Shown: positions 8,872-17,723 of the stretch, in pieces
How positions within the stretch are numbered: position 1 is the stretch's first letter
Layout of the letters: every line of letters starts with the position of its first letter
Source: Pseudomonas cremoris
GTDB lineage: Bacteria; Pseudomonadota; Gammaproteobacteria; Pseudomonadales; Pseudomonadaceae
Length of the DNA: 64,000 nt
Assembly: GCF_014230465.1 (NCBI RefSeq)
Contig: NZ_JAAXCY010000007.1
Location: 1 to 64,000 of the forward strand
Reading direction: 5' to 3'
Position numbers and translations under genes: made by a program
Notes under the pieces: generated by a model
The model's database searches: none
Told to the model about the DNA's origin: nothing
Seen by the model: the letters and a program-made list of their open reading frames with translations, nothing else

Positions 8872-10014
8872 TCACTGGCCCAGCGCTTCCAGGATCTTAT
8901 GGGCGATCTTCACCCGCTCCGCATTCGGGTAATTTTTGTTCGCCAGAATCACCACCCCCATGTCCTTGCTTGGCACATACGCCACATAGGCGCCAAAACC
9001 ACGGGTTGAGCCGGTTTTGTTATACAGCACGTTGGCCGGTTGCGATTGTGCCGGCGTGAGCCATTGCGCCTTGTGCGGTTCCATCGCCATCGGCGTGGAG
9101 TTGCCGTCGATCAACGCTTGCAGCTTGATCGGGTAGGGGTAGTACTCCCAGCCCAGGCCCTGGGTCATGCCGTTCACGCGGTAGTAACCGGTGTGCGTGG
9201 TGGCGATGGCTTGTTGCAGGGGGCTCTCCAGGGTTTGCGGGTGCAGGTTGAGCATCACGTAGCGCGCCAGGTCCTGGGGACTGGTCTTGATACCGTAGGC
9301 CTCGCTGTCCAGCGCACCGGGGCCCACGCGAACAGGGTTCTGGTCTTTGTCATAGCCTTGGGCGTAGCGGTTGGCCTGGTCGGCGGGCACGCTCAGGTAC
9401 GTGCTCTTCAAGTCCAGTTTGGGCAGCAGGGTTTGTTCCATGGCTACATTGAACGGCTGGCCCAGGCTTTGCGCGCTGAGGTAGCCAAAGAGGCCGATGC
9501 TCGGGTTGGAATAAAGACGTTGTGCGCCGGGTGCGTACGCAGGTTTCCAGTGCTGGAAGTAGTCGAGCATGGTCGCGGCGCTGTCGGCGGCGTCGGGAAA
9601 TTGCAGCGGCAAGCCTCCCGGTGTGTAGGTAGCCAATTGCAGCAGGCTGATGCGGTCGAAAGCGCTGCCCTTGAGCGCTGATAGGTGCTCACTGGCGATG
9701 TCCGACAGCTTGAGCTTGCCGCTCGCCTGGGCGTAGCCACCGAGCGTGGCCGTGAAGGTTTTACTCACCGAGCCGATCTCGAACAGCGTGTCCTGCGTGA
9801 CGGGCTGCTGGCTGGCCTTGTCGGCGACGCCGTAGTTAAAGTATTGCACCTTGCCCTTGTTTACCACGGCCACCGACAGGCCGGCGATGCCCTGTTGCTG
9901 CATCAGCGGTTTGACGTTGGCGTCTACGACCTGGCGCAGGTCGGTGGCAGCCAAACAAGTGCCGGAGCTCATGAATAAAGCAGAAATCAGGATGTTTCTT
10001 AGAGTGGGGTTCAT
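8872..10014 (-). CDS. ampC: Class C beta-lactamase AmpC
   Basis: A 380-residue periplasmic cephalosporinase, the normal AmpC length. Residues 1-23 are a signal peptide. Catalytic motifs are complete: S82-V-S-K85, Y168-S-N170 and K333-T-G335. The start at 10014 (MNPTLRNILIS) removes a non-conserved leader. It is divergent from an AmpR homologue, so expression is probably inducible through peptidoglycan-derived muropeptides binding AmpR (established for ampR-ampC pairs). Confidence 0.95.
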   Translation of the reverse strand: MNPTLRNILISALFMSSGTCLAATDLRQVVDANVKPLMQQQGIAGLSVAVVNKGKVQYFNYGVADKASQQPVTQDTLFEIGSVSKTFTATLGGYAQASGKLKLSDIASEHLSALKGSAFDRISLLQLATYTPGGLPLQFPDAADSAATMLDYFQHWKPAYAPGAQRLYSNPSIGLFGYLSAQSLGQPFNVAMEQTLLPKLDLKSTYLSVPADQANRYAQGYDKDQNPVRVGPGALDSEAYGIKTSPQDLARYVMLNLHPQTLESPLQQAIATTHTGYYRVNGMTQGLGWEYYPYPIKLQALIDGNSTPMAMEPHKAQWLTPAQSQPANVLYNKTGSTRGFGAYVAYVPSKDMGVVILANKNYPNAERVKIAHKILEALGQ

Positions 10015-10146
10015 GCTTGTTCGCGTCCATGTTGATGTTGCACTGACGATGAGAGCCTGCGCAGGCGCCGCAAATCTAGGTGGATTTTGTGCCTTGGACA
10101 AACGATCATATCTCGCACCAGCCATTAGAAAAATTTGGGTAAAAGC
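10015..10146. promoter_or_regulatory. ampC-ampR divergent promoter region
   Basis: The 132 bp between ampC and ampR must carry both promoters and the AmpR site. It contains an A/T-rich stretch next to ampR (about 10124-10143, with TTAGAAAAATTTGGG). I could not pin an exact AmpR operator. The assignment rests on gene arrangement. Confidence 0.5.
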
Positions 10147-11019
10147 ATGCTGCGCTCACATTTGCCCTTGAATGCCTTGCGCGCCTTCGAGGCCTCAGCG
10201 CGCCATTTGAGCTTTACTCGGGCAGCTATCGAGTTATGCGTCACTCAGGCGGCGGTGAGTCATCAGGTCAAAAGCCTCGAGGCGCAACTGAATGTCAGCT
10301 TATTCAAGCGCCTGCCCCGTGGCCTGATGTTGACCCGCGAGGGCGAAACCCTGCTGCCGGTGCTGCGCGAGTCCTTCGACCGCATCGCCCATACCTTGGG
10401 CCAGTTCGAGGGTGGGCATTACCGCGAAGTGCTTTCAGTGGGCGCAGTGGGTACGTTCGCGGTGGGTTGGCTGTTGCCACGCCTGGCGGAGTTTCAAAGC
10501 CGCTACCCGTTCATCGACCTGCGCTTGTCCACTCACAACAACCGCGTGGACGTGGCTGCCGAAGGCCTGGACTACGCGATCCGCTTCGGCAGCGGCGCCT
10601 GGCACGGCACCGACGCCTGTCAACTGCTGGAAGCACCGCTCACCGTACTGTGTGTGCCCTCCATTGCCGAGCAACTGCGCACGCCCGCCGACCTGCTGAA
10701 ACACACCCTGCTGCGCTCCTACCGCGCTGATGAGTGGAACCTGTGGTTTCAGGCTGCAGGCTTGCCCGCCGATACCCTGGTGCCCCGCAGCATCGTGTTT
10801 GATTCGTCATTGGCGATGATGGAAGCGGCGCTGCAAGGCACTGGCGTGGCCCTCGCGCCGCCGATGATGTTCTCGCGGCAATTGGAAGCGGACGTGATAC
10901 GCCAGCCGTTCGACATCGGCATCACGATCGGCAGTTACTGGCTGACCCGCCTGCAATCGCGGGCCGAGACGTCGGCGATGCTGGCGTTCAAGGGCTGGCT
11001 GAAGGAAGCGACAGGGTAG
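10147..11019 (+). CDS. ampR: LysR-type regulator AmpR
   Basis: A 290-residue LysR regulator that controls the divergent ampC. The N-terminal winged helix (about 8-66, LPLNALRAFEASARHLSFTR and AVSHQVKSLE) is near identical by memory to P. aeruginosa AmpR. The effector domain keeps GAVGTFAVGWLLPRL, DLRLSTHNNRVD and YWLTRLQSR, all characteristic of AmpR. The ATG at 10147 gives MLRSHLPLNALR, the usual AmpR N-terminus, and is preferred over an in-frame TTG 12 bases upstream. AmpR represses ampC with UDP-muramyl-pentapeptide and activates it with anhydro-muropeptides. Confidence 0.94.
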   Translation: MLRSHLPLNALRAFEASARHLSFTRAAIELCVTQAAVSHQVKSLEAQLNVSLFKRLPRGLMLTREGETLLPVLRESFDRIAHTLGQFEGGHYREVLSVGAVGTFAVGWLLPRLAEFQSRYPFIDLRLSTHNNRVDVAAEGLDYAIRFGSGAWHGTDACQLLEAPLTVLCVPSIAEQLRTPADLLKHTLLRSYRADEWNLWFQAAGLPADTLVPRSIVFDSSLAMMEAALQGTGVALAPPMMFSRQLEADVIRQPFDIGITIGSYWLTRLQSRAETSAMLAFKGWLKEATG

Positions 11020-11100
11020 GGCTGATATTTTTATTCTTGAAACAAAATGAAACATTCGCCGCGGGCTACCCTCTACCGTATCCCCCATCCGAGTGCATTC

Positions 11101-12285
11101 ATGAAAAGCCCGCGCCCCTCCGCTCGTATTCCCCACCTCACGCAATTGCGCAACTTGAAAATGGCACGCTCCGCCCACGCCTACGTGCGTGGCAGCACCG
11201 TGCAGTTCTACGAATGGCTGCACAGCCTGCCGGGTCGCCGTCTGCCCCATGGCCCGGCGATCTGGATCTGTGGCGACTGCCACGCGGGCAACCTGGGCCC
11301 GACGGGTGATACCAAGGGACGTATCGACATGCATATCCGCGACCTGGACCAGACGGTAATCGGCAACCCGGCCCACGACTTGGTGCGCCTGGCGTTGTCT
11401 TTGGCCACTGCCGCACGCGGCTCGGATCTGCCTGGGGTGACCACCGCGCGCATGCTTGAAGAAATGATGGTGGGTTACGAGCAGGCCTTTAAAGACAAGC
11501 CCGACGCCGCGCCGCCGCGTCCGTCCCAGGTCAAGGCCGGCATGCGCAGCGCGGTGGAGCGCACCTGGAAAAACCTGGCCCGCGAGCGTATCGAAAGCGC
11601 GCGCCCGACGATTCCGCTGGGCAAGCATTTCTGGTCGTTGTCGCGGGCCGAGAAAAACGCGCTGGAAACCGTGTGTGCATCGGATGAACTCCATCAGTTG
11701 GTCACCTCCCTCAAAGGCCGCCCCAAGGACGCCAAGGTCGAACTGCTGGACTCGGCCTATTGGGTCAAGGGCTGCAGCTCGCTGGGGCTGTTGCGCTATG
11801 CCGCCTTGCTGGGCGTGGGCGACAAGGACGATCAGGAGTATTGCTTGATCGATATCAAAGAGGCGGTAGGCGCGGCGGCACCTCGCGCGGCACGGGCGAA
11901 GATGCCGAGGGACAACGGCCGCCGGGTGGTGGAAGGCGCACGGCAGCTGTCACCGGGACTGGGCGAGCGCATGGTAGCGACGCGGTTTTTGGATCATGGT
12001 TTCTTCATCCGTGAGCTGTTGCCCCAGGACATGAAACTGGAACTCGACGAACTGAGTGAGATCGATGCGATGCATGCCGCCGGTTACCTGGCCCGCGTGG
12101 TCGGCATTGCCCATGCCCGGCAGATGGACCGGGATACGCGCAAGGACTGGATGGCGGTGCTGCAGGAGAATCGCTCCAGACAACTGGATGCGCCATCCTG
12201 GTTATGGACAAGCGTGGTGCAGTTGGTGGGTAGCCATGAGCAGGGTTACCTCAACCATTGCCGGCGGTATGCGCTGGAGCACTGA
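11101..12285 (+). CDS. DUF2252 family protein
   Basis: A 394-residue cytoplasmic protein of the DUF2252 family, a kinase-like fold of unknown substrate. The segment ICGDCHAGNLGP has the HxxN-type layout of a kinase-like catalytic loop, and IRDLDQTVIGNPAHDLVRL has the D-containing metal-binding layout; DHGFFIRELLP follows later. Function is not established. The in-frame ATG at 11047 would add 18 residues; neither start has a good ribosome site, and I prefer 11101 because homology-like sequence starts near there. Its 3' end is followed by a REP-type repeat. Confidence 0.8.
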   Translation: MKSPRPSARIPHLTQLRNLKMARSAHAYVRGSTVQFYEWLHSLPGRRLPHGPAIWICGDCHAGNLGPTGDTKGRIDMHIRDLDQTVIGNPAHDLVRLALSLATAARGSDLPGVTTARMLEEMMVGYEQAFKDKPDAAPPRPSQVKAGMRSAVERTWKNLARERIESARPTIPLGKHFWSLSRAEKNALETVCASDELHQLVTSLKGRPKDAKVELLDSAYWVKGCSSLGLLRYAALLGVGDKDDQEYCLIDIKEAVGAAAPRAARAKMPRDNGRRVVEGARQLSPGLGERMVATRFLDHGFFIRELLPQDMKLELDELSEIDAMHAAGYLARVVGIAHARQMDRDTRKDWMAVLQENRSRQLDAPSWLWTSVVQLVGSHEQGYLNHCRRYALEH

Positions 12286-12307
12286 CCTCAACGTAATGAA
12301 GATCAAC

Positions 12308-12396
12308 TGTGGGAGCGGGCTTGCTCGCGAATACGGAGTGTCAGACCCGAATGAATTGGCTGACACACCGCATTCGCGAGCAAGCCCGCTCCCACA
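12308..12396. repeat. REP-type inverted repeat, family 1, copy 2
   Basis: The same arms as copy 1 (TGTGGGAGCGGGCTTGCTCG and complement), with a second inner match GTGTCAG...CTGACAC that makes the whole unit a long hairpin. It lies between convergent DUF2252 and dienelactone-hydrolase-like genes. Confidence 0.85.
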
Positions 12397-12424
12397 CACG
12401 CCAGCTCCCCCCGTTTGACCGGGG

Positions 12425-13312
12425 CTAGGCGAGGTATTTGCGAAACCACCCCAACGTACGTTCCCACGCCAGATTCGCCGCCGCCTCGTCATACCTCGGC
12501 GTCGAATCATTATGGAAACCATGGTTGGCGCCCTTGTAGATATACGCCTCGTAGGTCGTGCCCGCAGCTTTCAACGCCTGTTCATACGCCGGCCAGCCTT
12601 CATTGATCCGCGTGTCCAGCTCGCCGTAATGCAGCATGATCGGTGCCTTGATCCGTGCCACATCCTTGGCCTCTGGCTGGCGACCGTAGAACGACACCGC
12701 TGCGCCCAGTTCCGGGTAGGCCACGGCCGCCGCATTGGTCACGCCGCCGCCATAACAAAAACCGGTAATGCCAACCTTGCCGGTGCTGCTGTCGTGGTGC
12801 ATCAGCCATTCGATGGCGGCGAAAAAGTCGTTCATCAGCTTGGTCGGATCGACTTTCTGTTGCAGTTCCACGCCTTTTTCATCGTTGCCGGGGTAGCCGC
12901 CAACGGAGGTCAGGCCGTCTGGCGCCAGGGCGATAAACCCGGCCTTGGCCAAGCGTCGGGCGACGTCTTCGATGTAGGGGTTGAGGCCACGGTTTTCATG
13001 CACCACGACCACCGCCGGCAGTTTGCCGCTGGCCTTGGCCGGGCGTACCAGGTAGCCGCGTACGGTGCCGTTGCCTTTGGGCGAGGGGTAGGTGATGTAG
13101 TCGGCGACGATGTCCGGATCAGTGAATTTCACTTGCTCGGCCAGCGCGTAATTGGGGCTCAGGGCCGCCAGCAGGGCCGAGGCGGTGAGGCCGCCGAAGG
13201 TGAACAGTGCGGCGCGGTCGAGAAATTCACGGCGGTTGATCTTGCCGTGGGCATAGCCGTCATACAGTTCCAGCAATTCGGGAGCAAAGTCTTTCGCGGT
13301 GAGACGAGTCAT
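12425..13312 (-). CDS. Dienelactone hydrolase family protein, Tat-exported (YghX-like)
   Basis: A 295-residue alpha/beta hydrolase. Residues 25-58 look like a twin-arginine signal placed internally (N-R27-R28-E-F-L followed by a hydrophobic stretch ending YALA), as in E. coli YghX. The catalytic triad is C186 in GFCYGGG, D233 in GELDTR and H264 in ANHGFHND, i.e. the Cys nucleophile typical of dienelactone hydrolases. Substrate unknown. It begins just after a ~40-bp gap from the divergent-side thioesterase gene, on the same strand, so the two may be co-transcribed. Confidence 0.87.
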   Translation of the reverse strand: MTRLTAKDFAPELLELYDGYAHGKINRREFLDRAALFTFGGLTASALLAALSPNYALAEQVKFTDPDIVADYITYPSPKGNGTVRGYLVRPAKASGKLPAVVVVHENRGLNPYIEDVARRLAKAGFIALAPDGLTSVGGYPGNDEKGVELQQKVDPTKLMNDFFAAIEWLMHHDSSTGKVGITGFCYGGGVTNAAAVAYPELGAAVSFYGRQPEAKDVARIKAPIMLHYGELDTRINEGWPAYEQALKAAGTTYEAYIYKGANHGFHNDSTPRYDEAAANLAWERTLGWFRKYLA

Positions 13313-13356
13313 CGGTGCAATCCTCGATTAGCGGTGGCAGACACTGTAGACCAGGT

Positions 13357-13851
13357 TCAACCCTCGCGACCATGGGCGGCGGCGGCCAATTGGCCAGTGT
13401 CGACGCGCACGAACAGTGAGTCGCCGATGGCCGTCAGCACGTCGTCGGCGTATACCTCGCAGACCACGCGGCTTTTGCGCCCTACCTCGCCTTCGACGCG
13501 GGCGCGCAGGGTCAGGGTGACACCCATGGGGGTCGGTTTGATGAACTTGATGCCCAGGTTACCTGTGACGCAGTCGATACGCGGCAGGCTGCCGGGCTCA
13601 CGCTGTTCGGCGCGGTAGTGGTAGGCCATGGCGGTCCAGTTGGAGTGGCAGTCCACCAACATGGCGATCAGGCCGCCGTAGACCAGGTCGGGCCAGCCGC
13701 TGTATTGGGCCTCAGGCAGATGCTCGGCGACCAGGTGCACACCGTCAGCGTCCCAACGGCTCTTGATGTGCAGGCCGTGGGGGTTGCTGGCGCCGCAGCC
13801 GTAGCAAATGCCTTCCGGCGCGGTGGTGTCCTGCAGAGAAGGGGTGTACAT
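13357..13851 (-). CDS. PaaI-like hotdog thioesterase
   Basis: A 164-residue hotdog-fold protein, probably an acyl-CoA thioesterase. Characteristic segments are CYGCGASNPHGLHI near the N-terminus, VYGGLIAMLVDCHSNW (the active-site helix with Asp) and a C-terminal VCEVYADD strand. The start at 13851 has AAGGA seven bases upstream; the longer frame to 13980 adds 43 residues unlike the family. It is divergent from the yceI gene, 92 bp away. Confidence 0.84.
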   Translation of the reverse strand: MYTPSLQDTTAPEGICYGCGASNPHGLHIKSRWDADGVHLVAEHLPEAQYSGWPDLVYGGLIAMLVDCHSNWTAMAYHYRAEQREPGSLPRIDCVTGNLGIKFIKPTPMGVTLTLRARVEGEVGRKSRVVCEVYADDVLTAIGDSLFVRVDTGQLAAAAHGREG

Positions 13852-13943
13852 GCAAAGTCCTTGTTGTTCTTGGGCGACTACCCTGTGTAACAGGACATGG
13901 GCAAGATGGGAATAATGTGTCCTTACTTCTTGTGGAGCGCTGC

Positions 13944-14510
13944 ATGAACTGTCGAACGTTTCCTCTCGTGCTGCTGGCACTTGTCCTCGGTTTTACATCC
14001 GGCGCACGGGCCGTCGAGTACAAGGACGTCAACCGCGCCGCCAGCCAGATCAGCTTCACCTTCCAACAGTTCGGGCAGCGGGTGTATGGCACCTTCAGCG
14101 ACTTTGAAGGCACCCTGAGTTTCGACACGCAAAGGCCTGAGGCGGCCCATGCGTTGCTCAAGATCCAACTCGCTAGCATCGATGCCGGCAGTGAGGACGC
14201 CAATACCCAATTGCAGCTGCCGGCCTGGTTCGATACGCAGGCCTACCCGGTGGGCATGTATGAATCCAGCGGCGCCACCGCGTTGGGTGGCAACCGCTAC
14301 AAGATCACCGGCAACCTGACGATCAAGGGCATCACGCGGCCGGTGGATATCGACGTGCTGCTCAAGGAACAGGGCGGGATCGGCGTGTTCGACGGTGAGT
14401 TTGTGCTCAAGCGCGGCGACTTCAAGATTGGCGATGGCGAGTGGGCGGGCAACAGCGTGGTGTCGGACGACATCCACATTAAATTCAAGATGGTGGCGCC
14501 CCAACGCTAG
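13944..14510 (+). CDS. YceI family periplasmic protein
   Basis: A 188-residue exported lipocalin-like protein. Residues 1-23 form a signal peptide (MNCRTFPLVLLALVLGF, cleavage near GARA). The mature domain shows the YceI pattern, with QQFGQRVYGTFSDFEG and NLTIKGITRPVDIDV. YceI-like proteins bind isoprenoids such as quinones in a beta-barrel; in E. coli yceI is base- and stress-inducible. The ATG at 13944 has TGGAG upstream and yields the signal peptide; a GTG at 13917 is the alternative. Its stop overlaps the end of the convergent EamA gene by 4 bases. Confidence 0.88.
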   Translation: MNCRTFPLVLLALVLGFTSGARAVEYKDVNRAASQISFTFQQFGQRVYGTFSDFEGTLSFDTQRPEAAHALLKIQLASIDAGSEDANTQLQLPAWFDTQAYPVGMYESSGATALGGNRYKITGNLTIKGITRPVDIDVLLKEQGGIGVFDGEFVLKRGDFKIGDGEWAGNSVVSDDIHIKFKMVAPQR

Positions 14511-15397
14511 CGCGCAAATTTTTTCGCCCCCGCCACGCAGCCGATCACCGCGACGGTCACCAGCACCATGCCCAGGCTGACCTGCTCATGCAGCAGGCCC
14601 GCCGCCAGCGCCAAGCCGAAAAACGGCTGCAGCAATTGCAACTGGCCAACAGCCGCAATGCCACCTTGGGCCAGGCCGCGGTACCAAAATACAAAACCGA
14701 TCAGCATGCTGAACAACGCTACATAGCCCAGGCTAAGCCAGGCGGGCAGGCTGATGCCGCTGAAAGACGCCGGTGCGAGGGTCACGCTCAGCGGCACCAC
14801 CAGCGGCATCGACACCACCAGTGCCCAGCAGATCACCTGCCAGCCACCCAGGCTGCGCGAGAGTTTGGCGCCTTCGGCATAACCGAGGCCGCACACCAGC
14901 ACCGCCAGCAGCATCAACAAGTCTCCGGCAGGGGCGGCGCTCAGGCCTTGGGCAAGCGCGTAACCCATCACCAGTGCACTGCCCAGCATCGAAAGCAGCC
15001 AGAACACCGGGCGCGGCCGTTCGCCACCGCGCAGCACGCCAAATAGCGCCGTGGCCAGCGGCAATAAACCGATAAACACGATGGAATGGGCGGAGGTCAC
15101 GTATTGCAACGCCAGTGCGGTGAGCAGCGGAAAGCCGATCACCACGCCGAGGGACACAATCGCCAGGGGCACCCACTGGTTGCGGGCGGGGCGTTTTTCC
15201 TTGAACCACCCCAACAACGCCAGCCCTACAGCAGCGGCGATGGCGGCGCGGATCATGGTGAGGAACACCGGGTCGAACTCCATCACCGCCAAGCGCGTGG
15301 CAGGCAATGAACCGCTGAAAATCACCACACCGATAAAGCCGTTGATCCAGCCTTGGGTGCTGTTGTCTAGGGTGTTGAATCGTGAAGTCCGTTCCAT
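14507..15397 (-). CDS. EamA/DMT family transporter
   Basis: A 296-residue inner-membrane protein with about ten helices in two EamA repeats, a typical RhaT/YdcZ-like drug/metabolite exporter. Key segments include FSGSLPATRLAVMEFDPVFL in repeat 1 and SLGYVALFSMLIGFVFWYRG in repeat 2. The substrate is unknown, but a divergent MocR regulator 74 bp away points to an amino acid or amine efflux role, as such pairs are common. Confidence 0.87.
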   Translation of the reverse strand: MERTSRFNTLDNSTQGWINGFIGVVIFSGSLPATRLAVMEFDPVFLTMIRAAIAAAVGLALLGWFKEKRPARNQWVPLAIVSLGVVIGFPLLTALALQYVTSAHSIVFIGLLPLATALFGVLRGGERPRPVFWLLSMLGSALVMGYALAQGLSAAPAGDLLMLLAVLVCGLGYAEGAKLSRSLGGWQVICWALVVSMPLVVPLSVTLAPASFSGISLPAWLSLGYVALFSMLIGFVFWYRGLAQGGIAAVGQLQLLQPFFGLALAAGLLHEQVSLGMVLVTVAVIGCVAGAKKFAR

Positions 15398-15453
15398 GAG
15401 GAATGCCCGAAAAAGAAAGATTGCGTGCCGGTCATCCTAGGGTTGAAGATTAA

Positions 15454-15471
15454 GACAATCAAAAAATTGTC
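15454..15471. promoter_or_regulatory. Candidate MocR operator
   Basis: A perfect inverted repeat GACAAT-N6-ATTGTC lies between the EamA and MocR genes, its right arm ending at the base before the MocR ATG. Its position suggests autorepression or control of the divergent exporter. The protein that binds it is inferred, not shown. Confidence 0.45.
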
Positions 15472-16812
15472 ATGGATACATCCAATATGCCGCGCGCTCG
15501 TTATAAGTCGCTGGTCGACACCTTTGCCGAAGCCATCCGCAGCGGCAAAATGCCCCCCGGTACACGCCTGCCAACCCACCGGCAACTGGCCGCCGAGCAT
15601 GGCCTGGCGCTGGTCACCGCGAGCCGGGTGTATGCAGAACTGGAAGCCATGGGCCTGGTCAGCGGCGAAACCGGGCGCGGCACCTTTGTGCGGGAAATTT
15701 CATTGCCGCCGGGGCAGGGCAGTGGGCAGATGACGTTGGCGACGGGCATGCTCGACCTCAACTTCAACTACCCCTCGTTGCCGGGGCAGGCGGAGTTATT
15801 GCGTAGGGCGTTGCGCCAGTTGGCTCTGTCTGGCGACCTGGAGGCATTGTTGCGCTACCAGCCCCATGCCGGTCGCCTGCATGAGCGTACCGTGGTGGCG
15901 CGCCACCTGTTGAGCCGGGGGCTGACGGTAGCGGCCGAGCAAGTGCTGGTGGTCAGCGGTGCCCAGCACGGGTTGGCGATCACCATGATGGCGTTGCTCA
16001 AGCCCGGGGATGTGATTGCAGTGGATGCGCTGACGTACTCGGGGTTCAAAGTGTTGGCCGAGACCCTGCATCTGGAAATCGTCGCCATCCCGGCCACCGC
16101 CGACGGGCCGGATCTGGATTACCTGCACAGCCTGTGTCGCAAGCGCCCCGTGCGGGCGGTCTATAGCATGCCGACCTTGCACAACCCGTTGGGTTGGGTG
16201 ATGAGCCTGGCGCAGCGTGAGCAGTTGGTCAGCATCGCCCGCCAGCACAACCTGATGATCATCGAGGACGCGGCCTACGCGTTCTTGGTGGAAAACGCAC
16301 CGCCGCCCGTGGCCATCCTCGCGCCGGAGCGTACGGTGTATGTGGGCGGGTTGTCGAAAAGCGTCGCCACCGGCCTGCGCGTCGGGTTTGTTGCAGCGCC
16401 TGCAGCGTGGATGGGCCAGTTGGAGCGCACCATCATGGCCACCACCTGGAACGTCCCCGGGGTGATGAGTGCGATTGCCGTGGCATGGATCGAGGACGGC
16501 ACGGTGGCGCGGCTCGAAGCACAAAAGCGCGAGGATGCCCAGGCGCGTCAGGTGTTGGCCGCGCAGGTATTGAGCGGGGTGGACTACATCAGTCACCCCT
16601 CGTCGTATTTTTTATGGCTGCCCCTGGCCGAGGACGTGCGCGCCGATCAGGTGGCGATGACCTTGCAGCGTGACCACGTCTGGGTTTCCACTGCCGAGCC
16701 GTTCGCTGTCTCGACGCATGTGCCCCACGCGTTGCGGCTGGCGTTGGGCTCGGTGGATACCACCGCACTGCGCGAAGCCTTGGGCAAGGTCCGCCAGGTA
16801 GTGTCGTGGTAA
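15472..16812 (+). CDS. MocR-family transcriptional regulator (GntR-aminotransferase fusion)
   Basis: A 446-residue regulator combining a GntR winged helix (about 8-75, including LPTHRQLAAEHGLALVTASRVY) with a fold-type I aminotransferase domain (about 90-440). The PLP lysine is K296 in VGGLSKSVATGLRVG. NPLGW (Asn-Pro) and EDAAYAF (Asp) are the other PLP contacts. MocR proteins sense PLP or amines and usually control a neighbouring gene; here that is the divergent EamA exporter. The ATG follows a palindrome directly. Confidence 0.92.
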   Translation: MDTSNMPRARYKSLVDTFAEAIRSGKMPPGTRLPTHRQLAAEHGLALVTASRVYAELEAMGLVSGETGRGTFVREISLPPGQGSGQMTLATGMLDLNFNYPSLPGQAELLRRALRQLALSGDLEALLRYQPHAGRLHERTVVARHLLSRGLTVAAEQVLVVSGAQHGLAITMMALLKPGDVIAVDALTYSGFKVLAETLHLEIVAIPATADGPDLDYLHSLCRKRPVRAVYSMPTLHNPLGWVMSLAQREQLVSIARQHNLMIIEDAAYAFLVENAPPPVAILAPERTVYVGGLSKSVATGLRVGFVAAPAAWMGQLERTIMATTWNVPGVMSAIAVAWIEDGTVARLEAQKREDAQARQVLAAQVLSGVDYISHPSSYFLWLPLAEDVRADQVAMTLQRDHVWVSTAEPFAVSTHVPHALRLALGSVDTTALREALGKVRQVVSW

Positions 16813-16819
16813 GCCGGCC

Positions 16820-17251
16820 TCAGTACTTGTAAGCCTGACGCCCGATCAGCAGCCACTTGCCTTTCTGTTTCTGCCAGACCTGGAAGTTGTCGATATCGGT
16901 AGGCACTTCGACGCCGCTGTTCACCGCCAACGCATGGAAATGGTTGCGCACCAGGGCAGTGTCACCGTTGAGGGTGATGGTCTGGTTTTGCATTTCCAGG
17001 GTCTTGAATGCACTGGTGTGGGTTTCCAGGTCGGCAATGAATTGCGCCTTGTCCTGCACCTTGCCGCTGGAGTGGCCGTAGGTCAGCTTGTCGGAGGTCA
17101 GGGCATGCAGTTGTTTGAGATCCAGGTGCAGCATGGCTTGGGTCAGTTGGTCGACTGCTTGGGCCACGTCCTTTTCGGCAGGAGCAGGCGCGGCTGCGAC
17201 GTAGCCGGAGAACAGGCACAGAAAACCGATCAACACTTTGACGTTGGGCAT
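16820..17251 (-). CDS. Exported NTF2/SnoaL-like (DUF4440) protein
   Basis: A 143-residue periplasmic protein with a signal peptide (1-21, cleavage near YVAAA) and a cone-shaped NTF2-like domain. It contains TSDKLTYGHSSGKVQDKAQF and a C-terminal WLLIGRQAYKY, the pattern of DUF4440 proteins, which bind small ligands without an assigned reaction here. The ATG at 17251 has AAGGAAA upstream. Two nested palindromes lie 27-55 bp upstream of the start and probably form its operator. It is convergent with the MocR gene, 7 bp apart. Confidence 0.8.
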   Translation of the reverse strand: MPNVKVLIGFLCLFSGYVAAAPAPAEKDVAQAVDQLTQAMLHLDLKQLHALTSDKLTYGHSSGKVQDKAQFIADLETHTSAFKTLEMQNQTITLNGDTALVRNHFHALAVNSGVEVPTDIDNFQVWQKQKGKWLLIGRQAYKY

Positions 17252-17277
17252 AGGTGTTTCCTTATTGTTGTTGGGTA

Positions 17278-17306
17278 TGTACGACGGTTGTAGTCGTCGT
17301 ACAACC
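17278..17306. promoter_or_regulatory. Nested palindromes, candidate GntR-type operator
   Basis: Two overlapping inverted repeats are seen: TGTACGAC-N10-GTCGTACA (17278-17303) and GGTTGTA-N7-TACAACC (17286-17306). On the minus strand it contains TTGT-ACG-ACGA, which fits the TNGTNNNACNA pattern of FadR/FCD-type GntR regulators. It sits just upstream of the NTF2-like gene. A 13-mer from it recurs upstream of the transporter at 34219. Confidence 0.5.
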
Positions 17307-17495
17307 ATGCAATATTTTAAGGTGCCTAGGAAAGTGAAATTTGAAATATCTTGAAAAGATTAGGCATCTAGTCGTTTTAAAGGTCTATTTTTCTTGTATG
17401 ACGTCCCAACACATCAAGCGTAAATCCGGCTTCTTCCTGCCTAGGTGGCATATCGCTATGCTAGCGCCCAAACAACAAGATGCTTGAGGAACACA

Positions 17496-17723
17496 ATGGT
17501 TTTTGATTGGCACAGCGATCTCATCACCCGTAGCACTCCCGTCACGCCAGGCTATAAAAACACCCAGAACGTGCGCCGTTTCATGCTTGAGCACTGCGGC
17601 CCAGGGTTCAGGTTCGACCGGCCGTTCATGGCCTGGATTCGCAATGACTTGCCCAAGACGCTGGGCGATGTGGTGGATGAATGGCAGCGCCGCAACCCAG
17701 ACAGCCAGGCGAGCGGAAGATGA
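17496..17723 (+). CDS. DUF6434 domain small protein
   Basis: A 75-residue soluble protein that appears to be a single DUF6434 domain (FDWHSDLITRSTPVTPGYKN followed by NVRRFMLEHCGPGF). The family is uncharacterised. It has TTGAGGA seven bases before the ATG. Its TGA overlaps the ATG of the CPBP protease gene (ATGA), so the two are translationally coupled and likely work together. Upstream, 17307-17495 holds no other gene. Confidence 0.72.
   Translation: MVFDWHSDLITRSTPVTPGYKNTQNVRRFMLEHCGPGFRFDRPFMAWIRNDLPKTLGDVVDEWQRRNPDSQASGR

Noticed and set aside
6363..10014. Pseudogenisation of the beta-lactamase-like gene by frameshift
   Set aside because: The reading frame is intact over 600 residues and the two other motifs are kept; only the Ser is changed.
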